DNA from: a virus
Strand: one strand, 5' to 3'
Length of the DNA: 64,000 nucleotides
IMG/VR virus record: IMGVR_UViG_3300006654_000661
Coordinates: 1 to 64,000 of that record
The translations under genes were made by a program, and so were the position numbers. The notes beneath the pieces were generated by a model. It searched no databases. It saw only the letters and a list, made by a program, of their open reading frames with translations, and was not told where the DNA came from. Each line of letters starts with the position of its first letter. Position 1 is the stretch's first letter. Shown in pieces: positions 52,874 to 60,378 of this stretch.

Positions 52874-53472
52874 GTGATTTAGAAAAGTTATTTGAACATG
52901 CGCCGGAAGGGGCTACTGAGATAGCAGTATTTCCTGACGGTGAGCTAAGATACGCTACAGAGGGTAAAACTTGGTATGCTCCACGCTGGATAGCTCGACC
53001 TCATAAATGGCAAACCATAGCCACCCGCCCACAACCGGAACCACGCAAGACTGTGGAAGATGTTGTTGAGTGGGCAGAGAGGCGGTGGCGGGCAGGCGAA
53101 ACTGCGATATGCGAACTTGATGGGGAATTGTATTTCGCTGATAACAATTTACGAATGCGAAATGTTATCTGCACCCGCGAACAATTCGAAGCCTGTGTTG
53201 CTAATAATAAACCTGATTGGAGAAACAACATGAAAAATCCGCCTATGGGGAAGTACGTAATGGGCTTTTTTAAGTCCTCTGTGAAATCCATTCCTTACCA
53301 TATTTGTGACTGCTACTTTGATGGAGAGTACTGGAAAACTATGGGTAATGACAGAGTAGAGGATTTTTATGGTTGTCCTCCGTATGCTTGGTCTGAGCTG
53401 GCACAACCTCCAATCGAAAACGTAACTAAAGCCGAAGCTGAAAAACTGCTTGGCGTTAAAATCACAGATTAA
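52870..53472 (+). CDS. Unknown phage protein, Trp- and Cys-rich
   Basis: 200 residues, with many Trp (AERRWRAGETAICELDGE), a CYFDGEYWK stretch and a C-terminal helix. Overlaps the 62-residue gene by four bases. Ends 11 bp before the tRNA-like RNA cluster. No family recognised. Confidence 0.5.
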   Translation: MSDLEKLFEHAPEGATEIAVFPDGELRYATEGKTWYAPRWIARPHKWQTIATRPQPEPRKTVEDVVEWAERRWRAGETAICELDGELYFADNNLRMRNVICTREQFEACVANNKPDWRNNMKNPPMGKYVMGFFKSSVKSIPYHICDCYFDGEYWKTMGNDRVEDFYGCPPYAWSELAQPPIENVTKAEAEKLLGVKITD

Positions 53473-53693
53473 CAATTTCAATCCTACTGTTACTCGCTCA
53501 ATTGCTATTTGTCTTTTGACCCACACGCATCAAGAGGTTGCGCAAGCACAACGAAATAGCGAGAGTCACGGCAAGAGTAGACTACTACGAAAGTGACAAA
53601 TTAGGTGACGAGTGATGCGTGTCCTCGGTGTACTAACGTAAGCTTAGTTTTAGTTATTGGTTCGACTCCTTTACAGTAGACCAATTTCAATCC
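53473..53693 (+). repeat. Direct repeat CAATTTCAATCC bracketing the first tRNA-like RNA
   Basis: The 12-mer occurs at 53473-53484 and 53682-53693, 209 bp apart. It brackets the first RNA and leads directly into the second. It may be a duplication scar or a processing signal. Confidence 0.7.
53484..53683 (+). ncRNA. tRNA-like structured RNA 1 (about 200 nt, CCA-ended)
   Basis: CTACTGT (53484-53490) pairs perfectly with ACAGTAG (53673-53679); then a discriminator A and an encoded CCA. The T-loop TTCGACT sits exactly one 5-nt half-stem before the acceptor strand, as in tRNA, though the T-stem (ATTGG/CCTTT) has two mismatches. Between are long pairings: ACACGCATC with GATGCGTGT (9 bp), and GCTATTT with AAATAGC (7 bp). 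The two cross, predicting a pseudoknot. There is no normal anticodon arm and no clear D-arm. No published family matched. A real or decayed tRNA-derived RNA is the reading. Confidence 0.5.
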
Positions 53694-53828
53694 ACGTTTT
53701 GCAGACGCTTTTAGTTGTAAACCTGTGCTGAATCATGAATAAGTCAGGTCAGCTACTAATACGTAGGTGCAACATGCCAATAGCGCTAACGGCGAATATG
53801 CGAGGTTCGACTCCTCGGGCGTGGTCCA
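53692..53828 (+). ncRNA. tRNA-like structured RNA 2 (137 nt, CCA-ended)
   Basis: CCACGTT pairs with GGCGTGG (five Watson-Crick pairs and two G-U), then discriminator T and CCA. The T-arm is perfect (CGAGG, TTCGACT, CCTCG). After the acceptor comes a D-arm-like GCAG...CTGT with a D-loop containing TAGTTGTAAA. The middle is too long (about 70 nt) for an anticodon arm plus variable loop, and contains GCTGA/TCAGC. A tRNA with an insertion, or a specialised tRNA mimic, are the alternatives. Confidence 0.5.
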
Positions 53829-53886
53829 TTTTTAATGAGAATCAGTTATGAATTCTTTATAAACTACCTATTAAAAAGGAATAATT

Positions 53887-54276
53887 ATGACCAGTCCTGT
53901 TACCGGTATTGAAGGTCTTCGTGTACTTACTGAAACTACATTTGATGGTTTCCCTGATTCCACTATTCAAAAGTGGATTGAAGAAGCTGTAAAGCAGTAT
54001 GACGACCTTAAGCAAGATAAGCAGGAGTTGATTGAGCGTGTTAAAGAGTTGGAGCATGGCAACAGAGCTTGTGCCGTAGCAATAAGAGATATGGTATCAA
54101 GAGGTGATATAAAACCACTGATGGTAGGTAATGAAGCGCTCGATGAAATAGTAAACAAATTCGCCATAGATAAGAAGATTGAAGCTCTGGAAGAGTGCGT
54201 CGGAGTTTGCGGCTTCCTGTCTTGCGAAGACTCACTTAAGGCTCGAATAAAACAACTACGCCATGAGGGTGAGTGA
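53887..54276 (+). CDS. Coiled-coil phage protein
   Basis: 129 residues, AAAAAGGA upstream of the ATG. Helical with a coil (QYDDLKQDKQELIERVKELE) and a CVGVCGFLSCEDSL Cys patch at the C-terminus. Stop overlaps the next gene. No family recognised. Confidence 0.5.
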   Translation: MTSPVTGIEGLRVLTETTFDGFPDSTIQKWIEEAVKQYDDLKQDKQELIERVKELEHGNRACAVAIRDMVSRGDIKPLMVGNEALDEIVNKFAIDKKIEALEECVGVCGFLSCEDSLKARIKQLRHEGE

Positions 54277-54470
54277 TGGGTTACTGCGCCGTAAAATACA
54301 AAGAACTTCCTGAGGTGTGTAAGTCTTGCGAGTTTCGTGATTCTGATTCAGATAATTATGAATATGGTGGCACTTATTGGTATTACTGCACCAAAGGTCT
54401 TTATCTACCGACGAAGAAAAACTCATGCAAGGTTAAAAATAGGTTGCTACGCAAAGGGGGTGAGTCGTGA
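54273..54470 (+). CDS. Small Cys-rich phage protein, probable zinc finger
   Basis: 65 residues. Two Cys pairs and more: YCAVKYKELPEVCKSCEFRD and YYCTKGLYLPTKKNSCKV. The pattern suggests one zinc site. Starts at the GTG or the adjacent ATG, overlapping the previous stop. Confidence 0.5.
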   Translation: MMGYCAVKYKELPEVCKSCEFRDSDSDNYEYGGTYWYYCTKGLYLPTKKNSCKVKNRLLRKGGES

Positions 54471-54964
54471 AACGCAAAGCTAACACACCAATAAAGCGCA
54501 AGCTAATGATTGCACGCACCGCGCTTAAAAACCTTTGTATAGCCATGGTGCTTGGCGAATCAAAGCATTGCACGGTGATGAATTATAAATCTTGCAACGA
54601 AATTACGGTATCTCGACAAGTAGCAGATCTTATAGCCGGTCTACCATGGAAATGGCAAATCGAATGTTCAGTAGTTTGCCGTGATCAGCAGGGTAAAGAA
54701 TACGTAGTAAGCGAAACCGTTCACTGTGAATCAGCTTACCGCCAGTCGGACCCACGGCTAAATGATTTTTTAAATGTTCACTACAAAGCGTTTTTAGAAA
54801 AACAAAACCCGCTACACGTTATTACTCTTGCATGGGTAGCAGTGCCAGTAATTGGAAATGAAGTGGAGTTGGAAATAGAAACGCTAGATAAGATTTATAC
54901 CAAGCTAGGTGCGTATGAATTTTTATCTACCTGGGAAAATAATAAGTTGGAGGCGGCAGCGTGA
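54467..54964 (+). CDS. Unknown phage protein
   Basis: 165 residues with a basic N-terminus (MKRKANTPIKRKLMIARTAL), which overlaps the preceding gene. Two Cys pairs (SKHCTVMNYKSC) and a helical C-terminus. No motif recognised. Confidence 0.45.
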   Translation: MKRKANTPIKRKLMIARTALKNLCIAMVLGESKHCTVMNYKSCNEITVSRQVADLIAGLPWKWQIECSVVCRDQQGKEYVVSETVHCESAYRQSDPRLNDFLNVHYKAFLEKQNPLHVITLAWVAVPVIGNEVELEIETLDKIYTKLGAYEFLSTWENNKLEAAA

Positions 54965-55224
54965 GTGAGTCTGTTTTAGTTCATCACCAAAGCTTCAAAT
55001 GCCGCCATAACAGATACATAGTTGACCCAAGATTAAGTGCTGTTGAGTGCGGTATATGTGGCGAAAAGCTCAATCCGATGTGGGTTTTAGAGCAGCTTTG
55101 CGGTAGAGAAAATAGAGCGGCAGATAGGCTTGAATTCCTTAAAAAAGAAGCGGAAAAAGCCATAAACAAAAATCGCTGCAAGTGCGAAAAGTGTGGCGAG
55201 ATGACACGAATTCAAAGGAGTTAA
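54961..55224 (+). CDS. Small zinc-ribbon-like phage protein
   Basis: 87 residues, with FKCRHNRYIVD ... AVECGICGEKLNP and a C-terminal CKCEKCGEMTRIQRS; four Cys pairs in zinc-ribbon style. GTG start overlaps the previous stop. Function unknown. Confidence 0.5.
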   Translation: MSESVLVHHQSFKCRHNRYIVDPRLSAVECGICGEKLNPMWVLEQLCGRENRAADRLEFLKKEAEKAINKNRCKCEKCGEMTRIQRS

Positions 55225-55227
55225 TCA

Positions 55228-55440
55228 ATGACTAACCAAGAGATTCTATCGAATGGGCCTGAAGGTTGGACGCATTATTGTATAAGTGGGTTTTATTGGA
55301 GGCTTTTAGGCTTTGGTAAAATTTGGCATTGGAATGAAAATAAATCAGAGTGGAAGCCTGCAGGAAGTCTCAGTATAACCCGCTCGCGCTCTGACATTGA
55401 GCGAATCGTTTATCTTGAGAGTGTTTTGAAGGGGGATTGA
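55228..55440 (+). CDS. Small phage protein before the excisionase
   Basis: 70 residues, Trp-rich (GWTHYCISGFYWRLLGFGKIWHWNEN). AAAGGAG upstream of the ATG. Directly adjacent to the excisionase gene. Confidence 0.5.
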   Translation: MTNQEILSNGPEGWTHYCISGFYWRLLGFGKIWHWNENKSEWKPAGSLSITRSRSDIERIVYLESVLKGD

Positions 55441-55638
55441 GTGATGAACATAGTGCCTTTAAAAGCATATTGCGCAATTAGCCATGAAACCAAAGCTGCT
55501 GTGGAAGCGAGAATCGAACGCGGAATTTGGATTGAAGGTGTACACTATTACAAAATAAACAAAGTTCGCGAACGATGGATCGACATTAAGGCGGTGGAAG
55601 AATGGGCGAGAAACGGAGGAAGCTGCCGCGCGGCGTAA
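55441..55638 (+). CDS. Excisionase
   Basis: 65 residues (or 64 from the ATG at 55444). LKAYCAISHETKAAVEARIERGIWIEGVHYYKINKVRERWIDIKAVEEWARN is the excisionase-like pattern of a winged-helix recombination directionality factor. It overlaps the integrase start by 37 bp, as expected for a coordinated xis-int pair. Confidence 0.8.
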   Translation: MMNIVPLKAYCAISHETKAAVEARIERGIWIEGVHYYKINKVRERWIDIKAVEEWARNGGSCRAA

Positions 55639-56819
55639 GCATAAAGCAAAACCGTGCCAGCGAATCATTGCAGGTAGCGTTCACCTATAAAGGTGTTCGC
55701 TGCCGTGAGGTGTTGCGGATTGAACCCACAACAAGAAACATAAAATATGCCGACAACCTACTAGGCGAAATCCAAAACGCCATTGAGAGAAAAACATTTC
55801 AATACGCGGATTACTTCCCAAATTCTGCCAAGCTAAGAATATTCGGGCGGCAAGTTGATCGCACTAAAACCGTTATTGATTATTTAGACGAGTATCAAAA
55901 CGCCGCAAAATTACGCGGCCTATCTCCTTCTACACTTGAAGGGTATCGTAAGCTTAAAAAATCATTATCTGAATTGCATGATGTACCCGTTACCGAACTA
56001 ACCCCCGCACTATTAAAGGATTTTGTTAGGCGATCAGGTAATTCACCCAAGACGTTGCGCAACAAATTTAGCTATCTACGAAGCGCATTAGCTGAAGCGC
56101 TCACTGATGGGTTAGTAGAGATAAACCCAATTGATACTATTAAGCTATCCAACTACGTGGCCAAAGATAACAAGGTTAGCTTGGATGGCGATCACAATGA
56201 TATTGATCCATTTACGCCAAGTGAAGTTGAGTCAATTCTTAACCACGCTCGCCAAGATGAAATTAATATAGTGAAGTTTGTGTTTAATACTGGGATGCGG
56301 CCTAGTGAGTGGTCAGCGTTAAGGTGGAATGATATTGATTTTATCAATAACCTGGTAGTCGTTAAGGTAGCGATTGTTCACCATCAAATGAAAGGCACAA
56401 AAACCAATGCAGGCAAACGGGCCATTCCATTAAATGATGAAGCGCTTGAGGCGTTAAATGCGCAAAAGGCATTATCATTTGTTGGTGGTGAATTTGTGTT
56501 CCCTCAAAAAGTAGGGATGCCGGTTCAACTCCCTAACGGGGAAATGAATCGGATCAACCCCGACTCATTCAGGAAGCATAAATGGTCGCGGATCTTAAAA
56601 TCTGCGGGGGTTCGTTATCGTTATCCTTATCAGATGCGACACACGTTTGCGACCAGACACATAAGCCAAGGTGTTAACTTGTGGCAATTGGCAAATTGGA
56701 TGGGGCACGCTTCGCCAGAAATGCTATTTAGGCATTACGGTAAATTTATCGAAGATTACGAAAAAACAAAGCAAAATGACACGCAAATGACACGCGACAT
56801 AGGATCGAAAATAAAATAA
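55602..56819 (+). CDS. int: Tyrosine integrase of the prophage
   Basis: 405 residues. An N-terminal arm-binding region of the DUF3596 kind, a SAM-like core-binding domain (about 90-185), then the catalytic domain: Arg233 (TGMRPSE), Arg346 (YPYQMRHTFA), His369 (MGHAS) and nucleophile Tyr379 (RHYGKF). The position of the usual His three residues before the second Arg is Tyr343, as in many integrases of this group. The last codons contain two arm-like octamers. Directs integration at the ssrA 3' end, 30 bp before the attachment core. Confidence 0.93.
   Translation: MGEKRRKLPRGVSIKQNRASESLQVAFTYKGVRCREVLRIEPTTRNIKYADNLLGEIQNAIERKTFQYADYFPNSAKLRIFGRQVDRTKTVIDYLDEYQNAAKLRGLSPSTLEGYRKLKKSLSELHDVPVTELTPALLKDFVRRSGNSPKTLRNKFSYLRSALAEALTDGLVEINPIDTIKLSNYVAKDNKVSLDGDHNDIDPFTPSEVESILNHARQDEINIVKFVFNTGMRPSEWSALRWNDIDFINNLVVVKVAIVHHQMKGTKTNAGKRAIPLNDEALEALNAQKALSFVGGEFVFPQKVGMPVQLPNGEMNRINPDSFRKHKWSRILKSAGVRYRYPYQMRHTFATRHISQGVNLWQLANWMGHASPEMLFRHYGKFIEDYEKTKQNDTQMTRDIGSKIK
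56775..56793 (+). promoter_or_regulatory. Candidate integrase arm sites at the right end
   Basis: AATGACAC at 56775-56782 and 56786-56793, in the final codons of the integrase gene. The same octamer is present three times at 1891-1919. Confidence 0.6.
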
Positions 56820-56849
56820 CCAACAATATCAACGTATTATAAAAATAAA

Positions 56850-56883
56850 GACGCGGGTTCAAATCCCGCCAGCTCCACCAATT
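56850..56883 (+). repeat. Middle attachment site (prophage right end and satellite left end)
   Basis: 32 bases identical to the tmRNA 3' end from 56850, including CCA; bases 56854-56883 (30 bp) match 62791-62820. Thus the copy serves both the prophage right boundary and the left boundary of the small element, as in tandem insertion at one site. Confidence 0.9.
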
Positions 56884-56889
56884 CCAGAT

Positions 56890-56913
56890 GCGGTCTAGAA
56901 CCTTCTAGACCGC
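56890..56913. promoter_or_regulatory. Long palindrome at the left end of the small element
   Basis: GCGGTCTAGAA CC TTCTAGACCGC, an 11-bp perfect arm. It is 7 bp inside the element. With a 2-nt spacer it is more likely a dimeric protein site or cruciform than a terminator. Confidence 0.55.
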
Positions 56914-57047
56914 TCTATCCCTCTAATAACGCTGCTTCCAGCGAATCATCACTTTCTACTAATTCGGTCTCTCAGGGTCTAAATAGGGCTCAAAAGTGTC
57001 GTGAATCTGTACTCGACTGTCGCGAGACTGTCACCTGCCCTAATGAA

Positions 57048-58685
57048 TTGACAAGTGGTATTGGTACACGTGAATGTCACCTTTTTCGCAAAAAAATATT
57101 CGATTTCATATCCCCTCTTGCTTATGACGCTGCGCATAAGTACCTCAAGCTTTCTAAACAACATGACTATGTACAAGCCAACCGCTTCCTTTCCAGCCTA
57201 AATAAACACCTTCACTTAGCAGATCTAAACCTAACTTCTGACATCAAAGAACTCAAAGCCTTTGCTAAATCGAAAGCTATGGAATGCTTGCGCGATACCG
57301 CCGATTTAAGTGAAGCCCACGCACTCTGTCTATGCAAAGCCAAACTACTTAAATACAACATCAGTCTTCCTGACGACATTTCAGCCACTGAGGGCATTAT
57401 TCAAGCGCGTTCAGAGAAATTTTGGTTCAACAAGCTGAAACGAATTGCCAGCCAAAAAGTAGAAGAAATACGTCGACAGTTAGATTTAGTGAATCAGAAA
57501 AAAAGTGCTTATTGCAGTAGTGACCGATTGCGCCAATTTAAGTGGGAAAAAGAGCAAGCCCTTGAGTTTATGAAATCTAAATGGTTCTGCAGTGCTGATG
57601 GTGAGTTTATTTCTATGCTGGATGCTTATCAGGCAAACGTATCTAATCCTGAAGTAAGAAGAGCCGAATTGATGGTTCGAATAAAGGGAACGGAAGAGTA
57701 TTCTAAACTGCTAAACCATGTGGGGTGCTTTTATACCATCACCACACCATCCAAGTTCCATTCACACTACCAATCGGGTAAGCCGAACCCTAAATATTTA
57801 AATTATTCTGTTAAAGATGCTAATGAGTATCTTAATGCCCAATGGCGCAAAGCTAGAGCACAGTTCCATCGCGAAGGAATAGAAGTGTTCGGCTTGCGTG
57901 TTGTTGAGCCACACCATGACGGCACACCACATTGGCATTTATTGCTATTCACACCGCCAGAACAGTTGGCACGTGTAACAAGCATTTTAAGGCATTATGC
58001 AATGGAAGATGATGCCGACGAATCCGGCGCGGACAAAAATAGATTCAAAGCAGAGCCAATAGATCCTGAAAAGGGTTCAGCGCAAGACTATATCGCTAAA
58101 TACATTTGTAAAAATATTGATGGTGAATTTCTAGATACCGACAACTACGGCAACGATGCGAAACAGTCTGCATCAAAAATCACTGCTTGGGCATCACTAT
58201 ACAATATAAGGCAGTTTCAATTTTTAGGGCTGCCTTCGGTTACGTTATGGCGACAGTTAAGAAAGTTAGAATTAGAAAGTAGTGACACACCATTAGGAAA
58301 GCTTCAAAAAGCGGCAGATGAATCTGATTGGCTTTCTTATTTAATAATGATGGGTGGCGCAAACGTGAAGCGTATAGAACGCCCTTTCTCCCTCGAGTAT
58401 GAAAATCAAATTAAAACGCAGTATCAACATTGTGAATTAAGCACCCTTTCAAAACACGCTTACAACCAAAAGCCAAAACACATCCGTTTCACTGAAGGCA
58501 CATACGCTATACCAGATAAAAACTGGCAGCTCTTTTCGTCACCCGCTGAACGAGTTGACAGCCCGCCCTCCCAACGGGAAGGACGGGCTGTCGACGAAGG
58601 CTCAGGGGGTAGCCGAAGGCGACTGGGGATTTCCCGTGAGGGGAAAGCCCCAAAAGCCGAAGGCATCTTGGACTTGTGTAAATAA
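57048..58685 (+). CDS. HUH replication endonuclease, phage P2 gpA-like
   Basis: 545 residues. Rolling-circle initiator pattern: VVEPHHDGTPHWHLLLF gives the HUH metal motif (His295, His297), and DYIAKYICKN gives two tyrosines in YxxxY spacing (Tyr348, Tyr352), the dual-Tyr arrangement of P2 gpA. The N-terminus is helical. No ATG is available in the region; the TTG at 57048 is the best start but lacks a strong ribosome binding site, and the frame is open upstream. The last 45 codons pass through two strong hairpins (58554-58651), giving an odd Gly/Arg/Ser tail. Shorter than P2 gpA (about 760). Confidence 0.88.
   Translation: MTSGIGTRECHLFRKKIFDFISPLAYDAAHKYLKLSKQHDYVQANRFLSSLNKHLHLADLNLTSDIKELKAFAKSKAMECLRDTADLSEAHALCLCKAKLLKYNISLPDDISATEGIIQARSEKFWFNKLKRIASQKVEEIRRQLDLVNQKKSAYCSSDRLRQFKWEKEQALEFMKSKWFCSADGEFISMLDAYQANVSNPEVRRAELMVRIKGTEEYSKLLNHVGCFYTITTPSKFHSHYQSGKPNPKYLNYSVKDANEYLNAQWRKARAQFHREGIEVFGLRVVEPHHDGTPHWHLLLFTPPEQLARVTSILRHYAMEDDADESGADKNRFKAEPIDPEKGSAQDYIAKYICKNIDGEFLDTDNYGNDAKQSASKITAWASLYNIRQFQFLGLPSVTLWRQLRKLELESSDTPLGKLQKAADESDWLSYLIMMGGANVKRIERPFSLEYENQIKTQYQHCELSTLSKHAYNQKPKHIRFTEGTYAIPDKNWQLFSSPAERVDSPPSQREGRAVDEGSGGSRRRLGISREGKAPKAEGILDLCK
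58554..58651 (+). other. Two consecutive hairpins at the end of the rep gene, candidate origin
   Basis: GTTGACAGCCCG (58554-58565) pairs with CGGGCTGTCGAC (58584-58595), with inner CCC/GGG pairing. The second hairpin is GGGGATTTCCC (58625-58635) with GGGAAAGCCCC (58641-58651). P2-type initiators nick at an origin inside their own gene, so this may be the nick site; it could also be a single-strand initiation site. Confidence 0.5.
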
Positions 58686-58716
58686 CTGTACTGAACAAAA
58701 CAAACTAGAGACAAAT

Positions 58717-59118
58717 ATGAAAATTGGTAGAAATGATAAATGCCCATGTGGGAGCAACAAGAAATACAAGCATTGCTGCGCTAATAAAAATGTTACTCGG
58801 GAAAGCAGTACTCCGCTATCTATGTCAGAGCAGCAATTTCTCGGTTATTCACGAGAACGCTTGCCCGAAGAGTCACCATTTGATTTATCTACAGATGGCC
58901 TCTGCTGTTTAGTAATGACATTAGATAGCCGAAAAGCAAATACACTGAATGAAATGCATAACACTGACGCCTTTATTAGCGGCATGGTTATCGTTACTTC
59001 TGGTGAATGCTCTAATGTGCAAATGGCTGGACCGTTCGGTTCATTAGATGAGGCTTTTGAATATTCACGTATCGAGCATGGCGCTATCAGATTCCACAGC
59101 AAACCCGAATTCATATAA
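58717..59118 (+). CDS. SEC-C motif protein
   Basis: 133 residues from ATG 58717. The N-terminus MKIGRNDKCPCGSNKKYKHC is the SEC-C zinc motif (CPCGS...HCC) first seen in SecA. The remaining 100 residues are an alpha/beta domain (LCCLVMTLDSRKANTLNEMH; GPFGSLDEAFEYSRI). SEC-C proteins occur in phage-defence and toxin contexts as well as in SecA. Role here unknown; it follows the replication gene. Confidence 0.75.
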   Translation: MKIGRNDKCPCGSNKKYKHCCANKNVTRESSTPLSMSEQQFLGYSRERLPEESPFDLSTDGLCCLVMTLDSRKANTLNEMHNTDAFISGMVIVTSGECSNVQMAGPFGSLDEAFEYSRIEHGAIRFHSKPEFI

Positions 59119-59165
59119 ACCGCAACGCATTATTCATAATGATCTTTAAAAATACGGTCTTGTTT

Positions 59166-60104
59166 TTAACGAAGGAATGTTCCCTCCTTCGTTATATGGT
59201 CAAAAGAAAACACATGTTCTGACGGTGCCACCCTGCACTTTCCAACGAACCTATTATGAAACTCTCTGCTCTTTTCAATTAGTAGGTCTTCCCCACAAAC
59301 TGAGCATTTCGCTTCAATCGTAACTGCTTTCATGCATATAGGTGCGTTAGTTTGTCCTGTCGCGTTAATCGTTAGTAGCTTATTTTTTGCTAATTTTTTA
59401 GACCAAAATGCAGGATATGTCGTTATCCCTTTATTAAGTAACTCGTGCAGCGTCTTGAAAATGATACCTGCAACTATGCCAAAAATAACCACACATGTAT
59501 TAGTCGTCTTGCTGCCCCACTCTACCAATCCAATAAGCGTGTAGAGTGTTAGTACAATCGACGTCAGTAAACCTATTGCAACTAATATAAGCTTTCTTGG
59601 AGTTAGAATCAGATTGGAAAAAGGTTTAGCCCATGGCAATGCATCATCAATATGTGTGACGACGTACCGCACCTTTAGGGCATTTGAATTTCCTGTACCA
59701 GTCGATTTCACAGAACCAGTGCGAATTCTCCACTTCGTAGGAATGCCACCTTTCGAATTCACGCGCTCTAGTCTAAGTGGGCTTAAATTTTTTTCTGTAA
59801 GTAATGCGTTCAATGAAGATGTTTGAGCAAAAAGCTTTGAGAGTTTTTCTTCATGCCCTTTCATCCAGCGTCTTGCTTTCTCTGAATCGTCTTGCCCATT
59901 CATAGACTTATATATTTCTGCAGCAGTAAAGTAAAAATGGGATTCATCAGCCGCATTTTGTCGAATCAATCGATGAGTTTGTTCTATTAGAAAAGCCCCA
60001 ATTTCTTCACCAACTATGTTCGGTAGGTGAACACTAAAAAACTGCAACGCTACGTCTAACGACTTCTCTAGATCTTCAACATCCTGTTTTTCAACAACTT
60101 CCAT
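59166..60104 (-). CDS. Two-TM protein with winged-helix-like N-terminus and zinc-like C-terminus
   Basis: 312 residues from the ATG at 60104; a longer open frame to 60164 begins with TTG. Residues about 60-145 (FTAAEIYKSMNGQDDSEKARR ... GGIPTKWRIR) resemble a winged helix. Two membrane helices follow (ILVAIGLLTSIVLTLYTLIG; TCVVIFGIVAGIIFKTLHEL). The cytoplasmic end has CSVCGEDL and GKCRVAPSEH, a possible zinc site. It is the only minus-strand gene in the element and diverges from xis-int. No homologue recognised. Could be a defence or exclusion cargo gene. Confidence 0.6.
   Translation of the reverse strand: MEVVEKQDVEDLEKSLDVALQFFSVHLPNIVGEEIGAFLIEQTHRLIRQNAADESHFYFTAAEIYKSMNGQDDSEKARRWMKGHEEKLSKLFAQTSSLNALLTEKNLSPLRLERVNSKGGIPTKWRIRTGSVKSTGTGNSNALKVRYVVTHIDDALPWAKPFSNLILTPRKLILVAIGLLTSIVLTLYTLIGLVEWGSKTTNTCVVIFGIVAGIIFKTLHELLNKGITTYPAFWSKKLAKNKLLTINATGQTNAPICMKAVTIEAKCSVCGEDLLIEKSREFHNRFVGKCRVAPSEHVFSFDHITKEGTFLR
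59167..59193. other. 10-bp inverted repeat between convergent genes
   Basis: TAACGAAGGA (59167-59176) and TCCTTCGTTA (59184-59193) pair perfectly across 7 nt, covering the last codons of the minus-strand gene. T-rich on the left (TTTTT before it). Probably a bidirectional hairpin, possibly a terminator for the convergent pair. Confidence 0.5.
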
Positions 60105-60197
60105 ATTTTCACTACCCGTATGTAACCCGTATGCCCCCTGTTTTAGCAGACCAATCAAGACCAATCTAGTACTTCGTTTATACGGGAGTACAAATTT
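60105..60197. promoter_or_regulatory. Divergent control region of the small element
   Basis: 93 bp between the minus-strand membrane gene and xis. It contains CCCGTATG twice near 60115-60133, an inverted TACGGG near 60181-60186, and a direct repeat AGACCAATC (60149-60167). Likely operator or Xis/Int-binding sites; the binder is unknown. Confidence 0.5.
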
Positions 60198-60374
60198 ATG
60201 AGCGGATTAGTAACAACAGACAAACTTTCTGAAATGACAGGATATTCAAAAGAAGCAATTCGAATGAAGGTGAAAAAAGGTGTTTGGATAAAACAGCGGC
60301 ATTATCTAAAAGCGCCTGATGGCAGATTGATTTTTATCGTTGAAATGATTTACCAATGGATGAAAGGAGAATAA
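60198..60374 (+). CDS. Excisionase of the small element
   Basis: 58 residues, missing from gene calls because of size. VTTDKLSEMTGYSKEAIRMKVKKGVWIKQRHYLKAPDGRLIFIVEMIYQWMKG is a MerR/AlpA-like winged helix with the excisionase pattern. Resembles the prophage excisionase in the GVW...HY and I...W positions, and stands 4 bases before int. Confidence 0.8.
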   Translation: MSGLVTTDKLSEMTGYSKEAIRMKVKKGVWIKQRHYLKAPDGRLIFIVEMIYQWMKGE

Positions 60375-60378
60375 CAAA

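Noticed and set aside
53530-53610. A 25-codon frame ending RVDYYESDKLGDE inside the first tRNA-like RNA, considered as a small gene or a tmRNA-like tag
   Set aside because: Only a TTG start with a badly spaced ribosome site, no known protein pattern, and the same bases take part in the RNA pairings. A tag function needs features of tmRNA (resume codon in a single-stranded loop) that were not seen.
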